Shown here: one piece after another, positions 16,740 through 24,652 of the stretch
How positions within the stretch are numbered: position 1 is the stretch's first letter
Layout: the number at the start of each line of letters is the position of its first letter
Source of the DNA: Paenibacillus tepidiphilus
GTDB lineage: Bacteria; Bacillota; Bacilli; Paenibacillales; Paenibacillaceae
Assembly: GCF_008635795.1 (NCBI RefSeq)
Contig: NZ_VWRQ01000005.1
Coordinates: 1-64,000 of the forward strand
Direction of reading: 5' to 3'
Length of the DNA: 64,000 bases
Notes under the pieces: generated by a model
The model's input: the letters and a program-made list of their open reading frames with translations, nothing else
What the model was told of the DNA's origin: nothing
Database searches by the model: none
Made by a program: the position numbers and the translations under genes

Positions 16740-17778
16740 GAATGGCCTCTTTCTCAGCCTGCAGCAGCCCGGCCGGCTTCTCCGCCGAACCCGACTGATA
16801 AATGCTGCGGACGATATCATCGGTGTTGGTCTCAATGATCTTGATATCGGTAATGTCCGCTTTGCCGACCACCTTGGCGAGCAGGTCGGACACATTCAGC
16901 TCACGGGGAATCCAGACCTTCGCGTTCAGTTCATTCTCGGCTGTCCAGTTCACCGGCATGTCAGCAGACCACTGCTGCAGCTGCGGCAATTTCGTCGGGG
17001 TACCGAACTGGAACTGAACCTCAACTCCCGTTCCCCAGCGCTGCTTCAGCTCCTCCAGACCGCCGTCATAGATGATCCGTCCGTCATCCAGCATGATCAC
17101 CCGCGAACACAGTGCTTCAATATCCTGAAGGTCATGGGTGGTCAGCAGGATGGTCGTTCCATGCTCACGGTTCATATCGCGCAGAAACTCGCGGATTTCC
17201 GATTTCACCACAATGTCGAGCCCGATGGTAGGCTCGTCCAGGAACAGAATGGCCGGATTATGCAGCAGCGCCGCCACCAGCTCACAACGCATCCGCTGGC
17301 CCAGGCTAAGCTTGCGCACCGGCCGGTTCAGCAGATCCTGCAGCGCAAGGCGCTCTACCAGCTCATCCAGCCGCCGTTTGAAATCCTGCTCCGGAACGCG
17401 GTAGACCTTCCGCAGCAGCTGGAACGATTCAATGACCCCGATATCCCACCATAGCTGGCTGCGCTGGCCGAACACGACGCCGATCTCCTGTACGAACCGT
17501 TCCCGCTCGGCGTGCGGTACATAGCCGCCGACATTAACGATCCCCGAAGTAGGAACCAGGATACCGGTCAGCATCTTGATGGTCGTCGATTTGCCCGCGC
17601 CGTTCTCCCCGATATAACCGCAGATTTCGCCTTCCGGAATGGTGAACGAGATATCCTTTACTGCTGTGACTTCGGAATATTGCCGTTTAAACAAATCAGC
17701 GAAGGCCCCTTTGAGACCCTCGCGGTTCTTTTGGACTTTGAACGTCTTGCGCAAGTCCCGCACTTCTATCGCATTCAT
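16732..17778 (-). CDS. ABC transporter ATP-binding protein of the ABC-2 exporter
   Basis: 348 aa. Walker A GENGAGKST (about residue 58), Q-loop VVFGQRSQLWW, signature LSLGQRMR, Walker B AILFLDEP and switch His in LLTTHDLQDIEAL are all intact, followed by a C-terminal domain of about 100 residues. The QRSQLWWD Q-loop variant is typical of ATPases paired with DUF990 permeases. First gene of the operon; GAGG lies ahead of the ATG. A TATAAT at 17819-17824 on the minus strand is a possible -10 box, without a convincing -35. Confidence 0.92.
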   Translation of the reverse strand: MNAIEVRDLRKTFKVQKNREGLKGAFADLFKRQYSEVTAVKDISFTIPEGEICGYIGENGAGKSTTIKMLTGILVPTSGIVNVGGYVPHAERERFVQEIGVVFGQRSQLWWDIGVIESFQLLRKVYRVPEQDFKRRLDELVERLALQDLLNRPVRKLSLGQRMRCELVAALLHNPAILFLDEPTIGLDIVVKSEIREFLRDMNREHGTTILLTTHDLQDIEALCSRVIMLDDGRIIYDGGLEELKQRWGTGVEVQFQFGTPTKLPQLQQWSADMPVNWTAENELNAKVWIPRELNVSDLLAKVVGKADITDIKIIETNTDDIVRSIYQSGSAEKPAGLLQAEKEAIHV

Positions 17779-17818
17779 AACATACCTCGCTAGACTTGGA
17801 ATTTGGGCTCAGTTCTCC

Positions 17819-17824
17819 ATTATA
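17819..17824 (-). promoter_or_regulatory. Possible -10 box of the ABC exporter operon
   Basis: A perfect minus-strand TATAAT 41 bases upstream of the ATPase ATG. No good -35 box is seen at 16-18 bases. Confidence 0.4.
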
Positions 17825-17883
17825 ATGCACCGTGCCCCAAAGGACTACCCATTTTCTTTGAAGGCCCTTCCGGCGCAGCAAAT

Positions 17884-17945
17884 ACCCCCGCTAGGCTCTC
17901 AGGGCGGCAACAGCCGAATAAGCTCCCTGGTTGCTTGGCGGGGGT
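17884..17945. other. Long branched hairpin between the ribA-like gene and the ABC operon
   Basis: ACCCCCGC and GCGGGGGT, about 46 bases apart, close a structure that contains an internal AGGG...CCCT stem. It lies just after the ribA-like stop and could be its terminator, although no proper T-run follows. It could also be a structured RNA. Confidence 0.45.
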
Positions 17946-17963
17946 CAGAAGACCCGTCCTTAT

Positions 17964-18734
17964 TTATATCGCAAAAAACTCCGTACCTTTGACAGCCTCC
18001 AAATGTCCCGAACGGGCAACCTTGGTCCGCAGATACTTCTCATTAAACACCGACACATCTCCCCAGAGCGGGACCCGTGCGCCCGTGTTCATGCCAGCTG
18101 CCTTCAGCGCTTCCAGCTTCTTCGGATTGTTGGTAATCAGGGTCACCGGCTTCCCGCGCAGACTCTGCAATACCGCAATGGCGTCCGTATAGTCGCGCGA
18201 ATCATCGGCAAAGCCCAGCTCCAGGTTCGCTTCCACTGTATCGTAGCCCTCTTCCTGGAGCAGATAAGCCATCGCCTTACTGAACAATCCGATGCCTCTG
18301 CCTTCGTGATTGGCCAGATAGAATAGTGCGCCCGAGCCATTCTGTACCATCATCCGCATGGACTGGCGCAGCTGGAATCCGCAATCGCAGCGCTTGCTGC
18401 CGAAGATATCTCCGGTATGGCAGATGCTGTGCATCCGCACAAGCGCGTTGTTGGCTTGCTCAAAGTCACCATATACCAGCACACTGGATTGTTGTCCGTC
18501 GGCGAGCTTCATGGAGGACAGCCGCGAGATCAGCAGCTCCGTCGCTTCGGGCGAATCGCCCTGCATCAGCTCGGCATCCTCCGTCTTCAGCCAGCTGTAC
18601 CATTTAAACGTAACGGTCTCCCCGTCCAAATTCACCGGCAATGTAATCGGCCCCACCAGAATGGCTGCGGAGTTATCCGTTGTAATCCGCTTAATCTTAT
18701 GCTGCAATATAGAAACAATATCTGGTCTGATCAT
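17964..18734 (-). CDS. GTP cyclohydrolase II-like protein
   Basis: 256 aa, the stand-alone GCH II form without a RibB domain. GCH II opens the GTP ring and releases formate and pyrophosphate, the first step of riboflavin synthesis. The zinc ligands are kept: three Cys in HSICHTGDIFGSKRCDCG (about residues 103-120). So are the substrate-binding HEGRGIGL and the terminal TNNPKKLEAL segment. The N-terminal 60 residues differ from canonical RibA. No rib operon surrounds it; it is instead divergent from an HxlR-type regulator. A specialised or inducible paralogue is plausible. Confidence 0.82.
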   Translation of the reverse strand: MIRPDIVSILQHKIKRITTDNSAAILVGPITLPVNLDGETVTFKWYSWLKTEDAELMQGDSPEATELLISRLSSMKLADGQQSSVLVYGDFEQANNALVRMHSICHTGDIFGSKRCDCGFQLRQSMRMMVQNGSGALFYLANHEGRGIGLFSKAMAYLLQEEGYDTVEANLELGFADDSRDYTDAIAVLQSLRGKPVTLITNNPKKLEALKAAGMNTGARVPLWGDVSVFNEKYLRTKVARSGHLEAVKGTEFFAI

Positions 18735-18788
18735 AAGTGCACCGTCCTATCCTTTGTGTATCTAAAATTTAATCATCTCAACGTTAAG

Positions 18789-18876
18789 TAACTATTTGTA
18801 AGTTAGTTTATCATTGTAATATAACTTCGTCAAGTTATAATATATAGTTAAATATTTATAATTACTTATTGTAAGT
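18789..18876. promoter_or_regulatory. Three operator-like palindromes between the ribA-like and hxlR genes
   Basis: TAACTATTTGTAAGTTA (18789-18805), ATAACTTCGTCAAGTTAT (18821-18838) and ACTTATTGTAAGT (18864-18876) share inverted AACTT/AAGTT arms. The last one sits just upstream of the hxlR -10 box TATAAT at 18883-18888. HxlR-family regulators commonly bind such sites to control a divergent neighbour and themselves. Confidence 0.6.
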
Positions 18877-18910
18877 TTATGATATAATGAATGCAGGGGT
18901 GATGTTATCG

Positions 18911-19237
18911 ATGAACACTTTTGAAATGTGTCCGCGCTTTGAGAGAGCGGTTGACGTTCTGAGCAAACGGTGGGTTGCATTAATTGTTTTTGTACTGATG
19001 CAGGGTCCGCGCCGGTTCGGCGAAATCGAGGGCTGCCTGTCCAATCTGAGCGGCAAGGTGTTGTCTGACCGTCTGAAGGAAATGGAGCAGGAAGGCATCA
19101 TTCAGCGTACGGTTTATCCGGAGACACCTGTGCGTATAGAGTATTCACTGACCGACAAAGGCAACGCTCTTGCCCCGATTCTTGGCGAGATTCAGGGCTG
19201 GTCGTCGGAGTGGATTGAGCTTGAGACAAGCCAGTGA
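18911..19237 (+). CDS. HxlR-family transcriptional regulator
   Basis: 108 aa from the ATG at 18911. An earlier in-frame ATG at 18887 overlaps the -10 box and cannot be used, and AGGGGTG lies ahead of the chosen start. The winged helix HxlR/DUF24 fold is plain: CPRFERAVDVLSKRWVALI, then GPRRFGEIEGCLSNLSGKVL and DRLKEMEQEGII. Cys7 (MNTFEMC) is at the position used as a redox sensor in YodB/CatR-type members. It is divergent from the ribA-like gene over a palindrome-rich spacer and followed by a strong terminator. Confidence 0.92.
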   Translation: MNTFEMCPRFERAVDVLSKRWVALIVFVLMQGPRRFGEIEGCLSNLSGKVLSDRLKEMEQEGIIQRTVYPETPVRIEYSLTDKGNALAPILGEIQGWSSEWIELETSQ

Positions 19238-19259
19238 CTGAGATTAACAGTTGTGCGCA

Positions 19260-19310
19260 AAAGCGCCTCATTTGTCCCTAAGCAGGGAGGTAAATGGGGC
19301 GCTTTATTTC
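19260..19310 (+). terminator. Terminator of hxlR
   Basis: AAAGCGCCTCATTT pairs with AAATGGGGCGCTTT (one G-T pair), followed by ATTTC. Confidence 0.85.
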
Positions 19311-19463
19311 TGATAAATTCCATATGCAAGGTCTGAATATCCATATTTGTGACAAATATCCGTCTATTTCCGAAAAATTTTCGGCAAATCGGTTGTATCG
19401 TTCAGGAAAATATAGTAATTTTAAAGAGTCAAACTACTAAAATATGAAAGGTGGACGATCATT

Positions 19464-19676
19464 ATGGAAAAAATGTGTATGGAAATGATGATGAACATGT
19501 GCATGGAAGACATGATGGCCAAGATGAACTGTATGAAGATGTGTATGGAGAAGATGGCCGAAATGAATATGATGGACATGGATATGGACATGATGATGAA
19601 GAAAATGCAGGACTGCGACGAAATGATGACAATGTGTATGACCATGATGCGTGAAGGAATGCAAATGTCTAAGTAA
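19464..19676 (+). CDS. Methionine/cysteine-rich small protein, 70 aa
   Basis: 32 of 70 residues are Met and six are Cys, arranged in motifs such as MxMMM, MCM and CM, with Glu, Asp and Lys between them. No signal peptide and no aromatic residue. ATG is preceded by AAAGGTGG nine bases upstream and a terminator follows, so translation is likely. Met- and Cys-rich stretches of this kind bind soft metals such as Cu(I) in known copper proteins; the role here is inferred. The opposite strand and another frame are also open because the sequence is a run of ATG-like triplets. I recognise no family. Confidence 0.7.
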   Translation: MEKMCMEMMMNMCMEDMMAKMNCMKMCMEKMAEMNMMDMDMDMMMKKMQDCDEMMTMCMTMMREGMQMSK

Positions 19677-19739
19677 TTAGGTATTCGTTAATGTGAATCC
19701 GCTAAATTCACCTTAACCTGAATTGTATACCCGCAAGTC

Positions 19740-19772
19740 ATGGCAGAGCAGACAACTGCATGCCATTTTTTA
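19740..19772 (+). terminator. Terminator of the Met-rich gene
   Basis: ATGGCA/TGCCAT stem with additional GCAG/CTGC pairing, followed by six T. Confidence 0.75.
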
Positions 19773-19797
19773 TATCATCCTATAGCTCTGGTTCATT

Positions 19798-20109
19798 CTA
19801 ACGGATCTTGATATAACGCTCCTGAATTTGCTTGGCCAGTGTAATGCGCTCCAGCTTCAGCTCCCAAATCCGCTCTTTCCACTGTCCGCTCCCGGCAGCA
19901 TCCTCTTCTTCCCGCAGCCTCCCGAACAGCTCCAGCAATGCCCGGTTCACCTGATCGAAACGAACCCACAGACTGTTCACATCTTCCCTATGCTGCTCTT
20001 CCGACACGGTACGATAAGCTTTGAGCTTCTCAATAATGTCAGCCTGCCATTCCGTATCGTTGATGGCTTTGGCATAGTTCAGCAGATCCAGATAATCATC
20101 GACCGACAT
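19798..20109 (-). CDS. Hypothetical coiled-coil protein, about 103 aa
   Basis: I do not recognise the family. The product is all-helical and highly charged (YLDLLNYAKAINDTEWQADIIEKLK; WKERIWELKLERITLAKQIQERY), with heptad-like spacing in the C-terminal half. ATG at 20109 has AAGGAG nine bases upstream and is preferred to an in-frame GTG two codons earlier. It is monocistronic, with a plausible TATAAT upstream. No membrane segment or metal motif is seen. Perhaps a small adaptor or sporulation protein; function unknown. Confidence 0.7.
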   Translation of the reverse strand: MSVDDYLDLLNYAKAINDTEWQADIIEKLKAYRTVSEEQHREDVNSLWVRFDQVNRALLELFGRLREEEDAAGSGQWKERIWELKLERITLAKQIQERYIKIR

Positions 20110-20288
20110 GCTCACCGACTCCTTAATCCTTATATACCAAGTATTATACTAGGTTTTATTTATTTTGCAAGGGATCGCCGATTTTTTTTGCGATTAAATT
20201 ATTAGGGCAGCAAAAAAGGGCAGGGCTTTCATCCCCCACCCTTATCCTTCTGCCTGACCGGTAGCCATTCAGTAGTGTATAAGTCCCT

Positions 20289-23021
20289 CTATTCTTCCGC
20301 CGCGCCTTCTGCGTTTGACAACAAACGGCACATGCGGAGAACTACATCCTGGATCGCCACAGGCTTGCTTAGAAAATCATTGGCCCCCGCCGCCAGACAT
20401 TTCTCCCGTTCTTCCTTCATGGTCTTGGCCGATATAGCAATGATCGGAAGCTCGGGCAGCAGCAGCTCCTCGCGGATAATGGACAGCGTATCATACCCGT
20501 CCAGGTTCGGCATCATAATGTCCAGCAGAACAATATCAACATCAGGCTGCTCCCGCACGATCTGCAGGCATTCGAACCCGGTCTGTGCAGTCAGAATATT
20601 CATCCGGTAAGGCTCAAGTCCTTGCTGGATGGCAAAAATATTCCGTGGATCATCGTCTACAATTAATACCGTTCGCCCCTGCAGACACGCAGCTTCTTTC
20701 TGCAGCGATGACGTTTCTGCCTGCAGCCTCTGACCCGGCGATTCGGTCTCCTCATCTGCAGCTGAGGCAGTCTGTGCTTGCAAAGCCATCAATCCGGCTC
20801 CCGCTTCGCTCTCCTCCGTCCTGCAAGGGAGATAGAGGGTAAATGTGCTTCCAATGCCTTCACGGCTCTCCAGGGAGATATGTCCGCCCAGGAGCCTGGC
20901 AAGCTGCAGTGAAATCGACAAGCCCAGTCCGGTGCCGCCGAATTTGCGCGCAGTGGAGCCATCGGCCTGACGGAAAGCTTCAAAGATAAGCTTGCGGTTG
21001 CCCGCCGAAATGCCGATGCCCGTATCCTTCACGGCAAAGCTCAGCACCGGCCCGCTGCTTCTGTAATCCTCATCCACATAAGAAGGAAGATATCCGACTT
21101 CTACATGCACCGCGCCTTTTTCCGTAAATTTAAAAGCGTTGGACAGCAGGTTACGAAGAATCTGATGCAGGCGCAGTTCGTCGGTAAAGAAGAGATCCGG
21201 CACCTCTTCACCGATATGGATCTCAAATTCCAGCTGCCGCTGCTCCGCGGTCTTGCCAAAATATCCTTGCAGCAGGGTAGGCAGCTCTGTGAGATTGACC
21301 GCATCCATTTCCACCAGCATTTTGCCTGCTTCAACTTTGGACAGGTCCAGGATATCGTTGATCATCGCCAGCAGATCACTGCCTGCAGTATGTATTACTG
21401 ATGCGTATTCCTGTTCCTCCTCGCCCAGGTTACCGTTGCGGTTCTCGGTCAGCAGTTGCGACAGAATTAGCATGCTGTTAAGCGGAGTGCGCAGTTCATG
21501 CGACATGTTGGCCAGGAATTCAGTCTTGTAACGGGAGCTTCGCTCCAGCTCTACATTGTATTTCTCCAGTTCTTTGGTGACTCTTTCAGCCGACGCCCGG
21601 CGTTCATCCAGCTCACTGTTCAGCTCCAGCAGCTCCTTGGTATGCCCCTGAAGCTCTTCGGCTTGCACCTGCAGCTCTTCGGATTGTACCTGCAGCTCCT
21701 CATTCATCACTTGTGAGTCTCCATACAGCTTCTGGATCTCCAGGCGGTTCAGCGTGGAATGCAGGGCGATAGCCATAAGTCCCAGCAGTTCCGTGAACAG
21801 CTCCATCTGGTATGTATTCCAGCGGGTGATGGATGCCGCCTCGATGACGGCTAATGTCCTGTTCTCAAATATGATGGGTGCAACCACCGCCGAACGTGGC
21901 GCGGTCCGCCCTAGTCCGGAATTGATGCTGATATAGTCCGCCGGCAAATCCTCCAGCCGGTGTATACTTTTATCCAGTACACATTGTCCGATGACCCCTT
22001 CACCCGGCTTAAAGCTCGCCAGCCCCAGCTGCATCTCCTTCTGTTCGCTTCCGGCATAAGAGTAATTGCGGTTAAAGCGTCCTGACTGGTCCACAACATA
22101 GAATGCCGCATACTGTATTTCGAGCATGGCGGCCAGCTTGTTCACAAAGGTGCGGCACAGGGCTGAAAGGTCCTGCGTTTCCTGAAGCACCATGGACATA
22201 TGGGCAAGCTGCTGGCTCTGCCATTGCTCCCGCTGCACCGAATCCAGCAGTCCATTCGTCGACTCGGCGAGCTCGGCGATCTCATCCGCCGTCCGCACGG
22301 TTATCCGCTCGGCCATATTGCCGCCACCGGCGATGGCGTTAATGGCATCGATGACATTGCGCAAAGGCTTAACAATACTTCCGGCAATAATATATGTAAT
22401 AATTGCTGCAAGCACAGCTACTAAAGACCACAGGATATACATTGTAATGAGAAGTCTGTCGTTACTGGCTTGGATATTGGCAATACGTTCAGCGGTCAGG
22501 TTGCGTTCGATTTCGCGGAAGCTTTCCGATTGGGCACGCACCAGATCCAGCAGGGGCTTCCCCGGATCACTATGGAAGTATGCGGCAACCGCCGCATCCT
22601 CCCCGTTGCGCTTCAAATCGATAACCGGCTGCCCCGCCTCGTTGATCCATGCTTCAATGCTGTCTTTAATATGGCCGAGATTCTGCACCTGTTCCGGATT
22701 ATCCGTAATCAGCTCGCGGAGTCTGCTGTAATTGAGTTGCCATTCAACCAGTCCGGTATTAAATGGTTCCAGATAATCGGTCAGGCCTGTTAAAGCGTAT
22801 CCCCTCTGCCCCGTCTCCATGTCCAGCACATTCTTCTCAAGCACATAGGACAGCTCATGGACCTGTATGTCATGAGAACTTAAGAACTTTGTCTCCTGCT
22901 CGAGATCGGTGATGCGGCCGGAGACGACGATCAGAAACAGACCGAGCATCAGCAGGATCATTACATAGCCAAGGGCAATTTTGCCCCGGATTTTGAGTCC
23001 CCAGGCTTTTGCGTTAGGCAA
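20289..23021 (-). CDS. Hybrid sensor histidine kinase (CHASE3-HAMP-GAF-HisKA-HATPase-REC)
   Basis: 910 aa with a TTG start behind GGAGGTTT. Order: TM1 (about 14-36); extracytoplasmic CHASE3 domain (about 40-180; ETGQRGYALTG); TM2 (about 190-213); HAMP; GAF (about 280-430); a long coiled coil; HisKA with H-box FLANMSHELRTPLNS; HATPase with N-box LHQILRNLLSNAFKF, DTGIGI and GGTGLGLSIS; and a C-terminal receiver (TVLIVDDDPRN, phospho-Asp in VLLDIMMPNLDGYD, SAKTM). It should autophosphorylate on His and pass phosphate to its own receiver. There is no separate response regulator nearby, so output goes through another partner. Downstream of a DivIVA-domain gene by 35 bases. Confidence 0.93.
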   Translation of the reverse strand: MPNAKAWGLKIRGKIALGYVMILLMLGLFLIVVSGRITDLEQETKFLSSHDIQVHELSYVLEKNVLDMETGQRGYALTGLTDYLEPFNTGLVEWQLNYSRLRELITDNPEQVQNLGHIKDSIEAWINEAGQPVIDLKRNGEDAAVAAYFHSDPGKPLLDLVRAQSESFREIERNLTAERIANIQASNDRLLITMYILWSLVAVLAAIITYIIAGSIVKPLRNVIDAINAIAGGGNMAERITVRTADEIAELAESTNGLLDSVQREQWQSQQLAHMSMVLQETQDLSALCRTFVNKLAAMLEIQYAAFYVVDQSGRFNRNYSYAGSEQKEMQLGLASFKPGEGVIGQCVLDKSIHRLEDLPADYISINSGLGRTAPRSAVVAPIIFENRTLAVIEAASITRWNTYQMELFTELLGLMAIALHSTLNRLEIQKLYGDSQVMNEELQVQSEELQVQAEELQGHTKELLELNSELDERRASAERVTKELEKYNVELERSSRYKTEFLANMSHELRTPLNSMLILSQLLTENRNGNLGEEEQEYASVIHTAGSDLLAMINDILDLSKVEAGKMLVEMDAVNLTELPTLLQGYFGKTAEQRQLEFEIHIGEEVPDLFFTDELRLHQILRNLLSNAFKFTEKGAVHVEVGYLPSYVDEDYRSSGPVLSFAVKDTGIGISAGNRKLIFEAFRQADGSTARKFGGTGLGLSISLQLARLLGGHISLESREGIGSTFTLYLPCRTEESEAGAGLMALQAQTASAADEETESPGQRLQAETSSLQKEAACLQGRTVLIVDDDPRNIFAIQQGLEPYRMNILTAQTGFECLQIVREQPDVDIVLLDIMMPNLDGYDTLSIIREELLLPELPIIAISAKTMKEEREKCLAAGANDFLSKPVAIQDVVLRMCRLLSNAEGAAEE

Positions 23022-23056
23022 GGTTCAAACCTCCAATTGGATTACTGGTTCTCCGG

Positions 23057-23443
23057 TTACAGATAACTCTCCGTATGCTGAAGCTTATCCTTCAACTGGC
23101 GCACATTGCTTTCCAGCCGGCTGATCACTTCTTCCAGTTCTTTGGGGTCGATACCTTGTTGTACGGTTACCGGCGCTTGTACTACCGCTTTGGTCTCGGA
23201 CTTCAGATCGCGCAGCTCCAGCTGCTGCTCCTGCCATTTATCCATCAGATCGGCTATGGTCGCATAGAAGCGTTCGTAATCCTTAATGACCGTATCCAAA
23301 AATGTATCAACCTCCTCCGCGTCATAGCCGCGAAGCTTCACATTAAATTCCTTCTCGTGAATCGTAAGCGCGTCCAAGTTGATGCCGAGCTGGGTGAACA
23401 GTTTTCTCTGCTTGTCCAGCCGCCGTTTCATATGTTCATCCAT
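23057..23443 (-). CDS. DivIVA/GpsB-like domain protein
   Basis: About 128 aa from an ATG eight bases after GGAGG. The N-terminal lipid-binding DivIVA motif is present (LTIHEKEFNVKLRGYDAEEVDTFLDTVIKDYE, residues about 20-52), followed by a coiled coil. This is the size and pattern of GpsB/DivIVA proteins, which bind membrane and recruit cell-wall or division proteins. It lies 35 bases upstream of the hybrid kinase gene on the same strand, so the two may be co-transcribed; a scaffold that positions the kinase is possible but unproven. Confidence 0.85.
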   Translation of the reverse strand: MDEHMKRRLDKQRKLFTQLGINLDALTIHEKEFNVKLRGYDAEEVDTFLDTVIKDYERFYATIADLMDKWQEQQLELRDLKSETKAVVQAPVTVQQGIDPKELEEVISRLESNVRQLKDKLQHTESYL

Positions 23444-23629
23444 CAAACTAACCTCCATATTGTGCTGTATCTCCAATAGTCATTATTATAGCAGGGTGAA
23501 AGCAACCTGAAAATATCACAAAAGTTGCAGTCTCCGGGACCAAGGTCCGCTGATTTCCCGGCGTTTGAATAGGGTAAGGTTAAATTACGCAGCTATTTAC
23601 TCCGTTTAGACAGAAAGGACGATGACCTC

Positions 23630-24196
23630 ATGAACCATTTAACCGATGAACAGGTGGCAACACTTCAGAAATCCCTGGAAGAGCGCAAAGCTGAGCTTGA
23701 GTCTCATTTCACGCAAAACAACGCAGAAGACAGCCTTCTGGGCGACTCGCTCAGAGTCTCTACAGGTGAGCTGTCCTCTGCCGATAATCATCCCGCCGAC
23801 GTCGGCACCGAGACCTTCGAGCGCAGCCGGGATCTGGCGATCAATGCTTCGCTGAACGATGAACTGGAAGAAATTGAAGCCGCACTGCAGCGGATAGAAG
23901 ATGGCACGTACGGCATTTGTGTGATCAGCAAGGAGGAAATTCCTTACGAAAGGCTGGAAGCCATTCCGCAAACACCCTATGCCGTAAATCATGTGCCTGA
24001 CCGCAATGCTGCAGGCAGCGACCGTCCGGTCGAAGAGCAGGTCATGACCCGGCCGCCATCCGGGGCAGGTGAAGGCCGCCAGGAGAACAGCGGACGCTTC
24101 GACGATGCCGGCGCCTGGGAAGCTGCCGAAGATCACGGCACAGCCAGCTCTCCGGTAACGCCTCCGGGACAGGATGCTGAAGAACAGGATGCCTGA
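23630..24196 (+). CDS. YteA-like DksA/TraR-type protein with degenerate zinc finger
   Basis: 188 aa with ATG behind AAAGGAC. A helical N-terminus (LTDEQVATLQKSLEERKAELES) is followed by ELSSADNHPADVGTETFERSRD and a DksA/TraR C-terminal segment (EAALQRIEDGTYGICVISKEEIPYERLEAIPQT). The canonical C4 zinc cysteines are mostly missing: only Cys in YGIC remains. A long hydrophilic, probably disordered tail rich in Pro, Gly, Glu and Asp follows. YteA-family proteins are annotated as sporulation-related in Bacillus. It is convergent with the RTP-like gene, with two bases between the stop codons. Confidence 0.82.
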   Translation: MNHLTDEQVATLQKSLEERKAELESHFTQNNAEDSLLGDSLRVSTGELSSADNHPADVGTETFERSRDLAINASLNDELEEIEAALQRIEDGTYGICVISKEEIPYERLEAIPQTPYAVNHVPDRNAAGSDRPVEEQVMTRPPSGAGEGRQENSGRFDDAGAWEAAEDHGTASSPVTPPGQDAEEQDA

Positions 24197-24198
24197 GC

Positions 24199-24558
24199 TT
24201 AATAGTTATCCTTAACCGCTTTGTTTAGAATACCCAAACAGCGGTCGAGGTCGGTCTTTACCTGTTTTTTGTACAGCTTGGCCTTCTCCTCCCCCTCCGC
24301 CGTGAAATGATAGAGCACGATTTCCTGGAAATCCACCTTGGGATCGCTGCCCTTCAGCTGCTTGGTACGGTATAGAATCCCCTGCTGAACCAGTTCATGC
24401 AGCGCACGGTATATTTCGCTCTGGGGAGGAGAATAGCCATAGGCCTTGAAATCCCTCCGCAGGTCCTCCAGCATTTGATACCCATAACCTTTATGTTTCT
24501 CCACCATCGTAATCAAATACACTTTAATAAATGCTCGTTGCGCAATCATAAACGCCAT
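24199..24558 (-). CDS. Replication terminator protein (RTP)-like winged-helix protein
   Basis: 119 aa, close to the 122 aa of Bacillus subtilis RTP. From memory of that protein, matching segments run in the same order: KQRAFLKLYMITM (here AQRAFIKVYLITM), EVYRSLHELLDDGIL (here EIYRALHELVQQGIL), EVVLYQF (here EIVLYHF), AKLYKKQLKVELDRC (here AKLYKKQVKTDLDRC) and KALSDNF (here KAVKDNY). RTP dimers block replication forks at Ter sites and repress their own gene. The fold is PadR-like, so a plain regulator is possible. ATG is behind GGGAGG. About 1.8 kb upstream is free of genes. Confidence 0.8.
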   Translation of the reverse strand: MAFMIAQRAFIKVYLITMVEKHKGYGYQMLEDLRRDFKAYGYSPPQSEIYRALHELVQQGILYRTKQLKGSDPKVDFQEIVLYHFTAEGEEKAKLYKKQVKTDLDRCLGILNKAVKDNY

Positions 24559-24623
24559 CAGTATACCTCCCTCAGGCCGGCGGCCGGCCGCAGCTCAATA
24601 TCATATAAACTCATCTCTAGTTA

Positions 24624-24652
24624 ATATAAACACTATTTTCCAACTTTCACAA
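24624..24652 (-). promoter_or_regulatory. Promoter of the RTP-like gene
   Basis: Minus-strand TTGTGA (24647-24652), a 17-base spacer and TTATAT (24624-24629). A GC-rich palindrome GGCCGGCGGCCGGCC lies in the leader just before the ribosome binding site. Confidence 0.5.

Noticed and set aside
17796..17963. Known riboswitch upstream of the ABC operon
   Set aside because: No conserved core of FMN, TPP, SAM, glycine, lysine or cobalamin switches could be matched; only a generic hairpin is visible.
18820..18890. dif-like recombination site
   Set aside because: AT-rich similarity to the Firmicute dif core is only partial, and the palindromes here fit promoter/operator elements of hxlR better.
19437..19664. 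His-rich open frame on the minus strand opposite the Met-rich gene
   Set aside because: It arises because ATG reads as CAT on the other strand; no ribosome binding site or promoter is visible for it.
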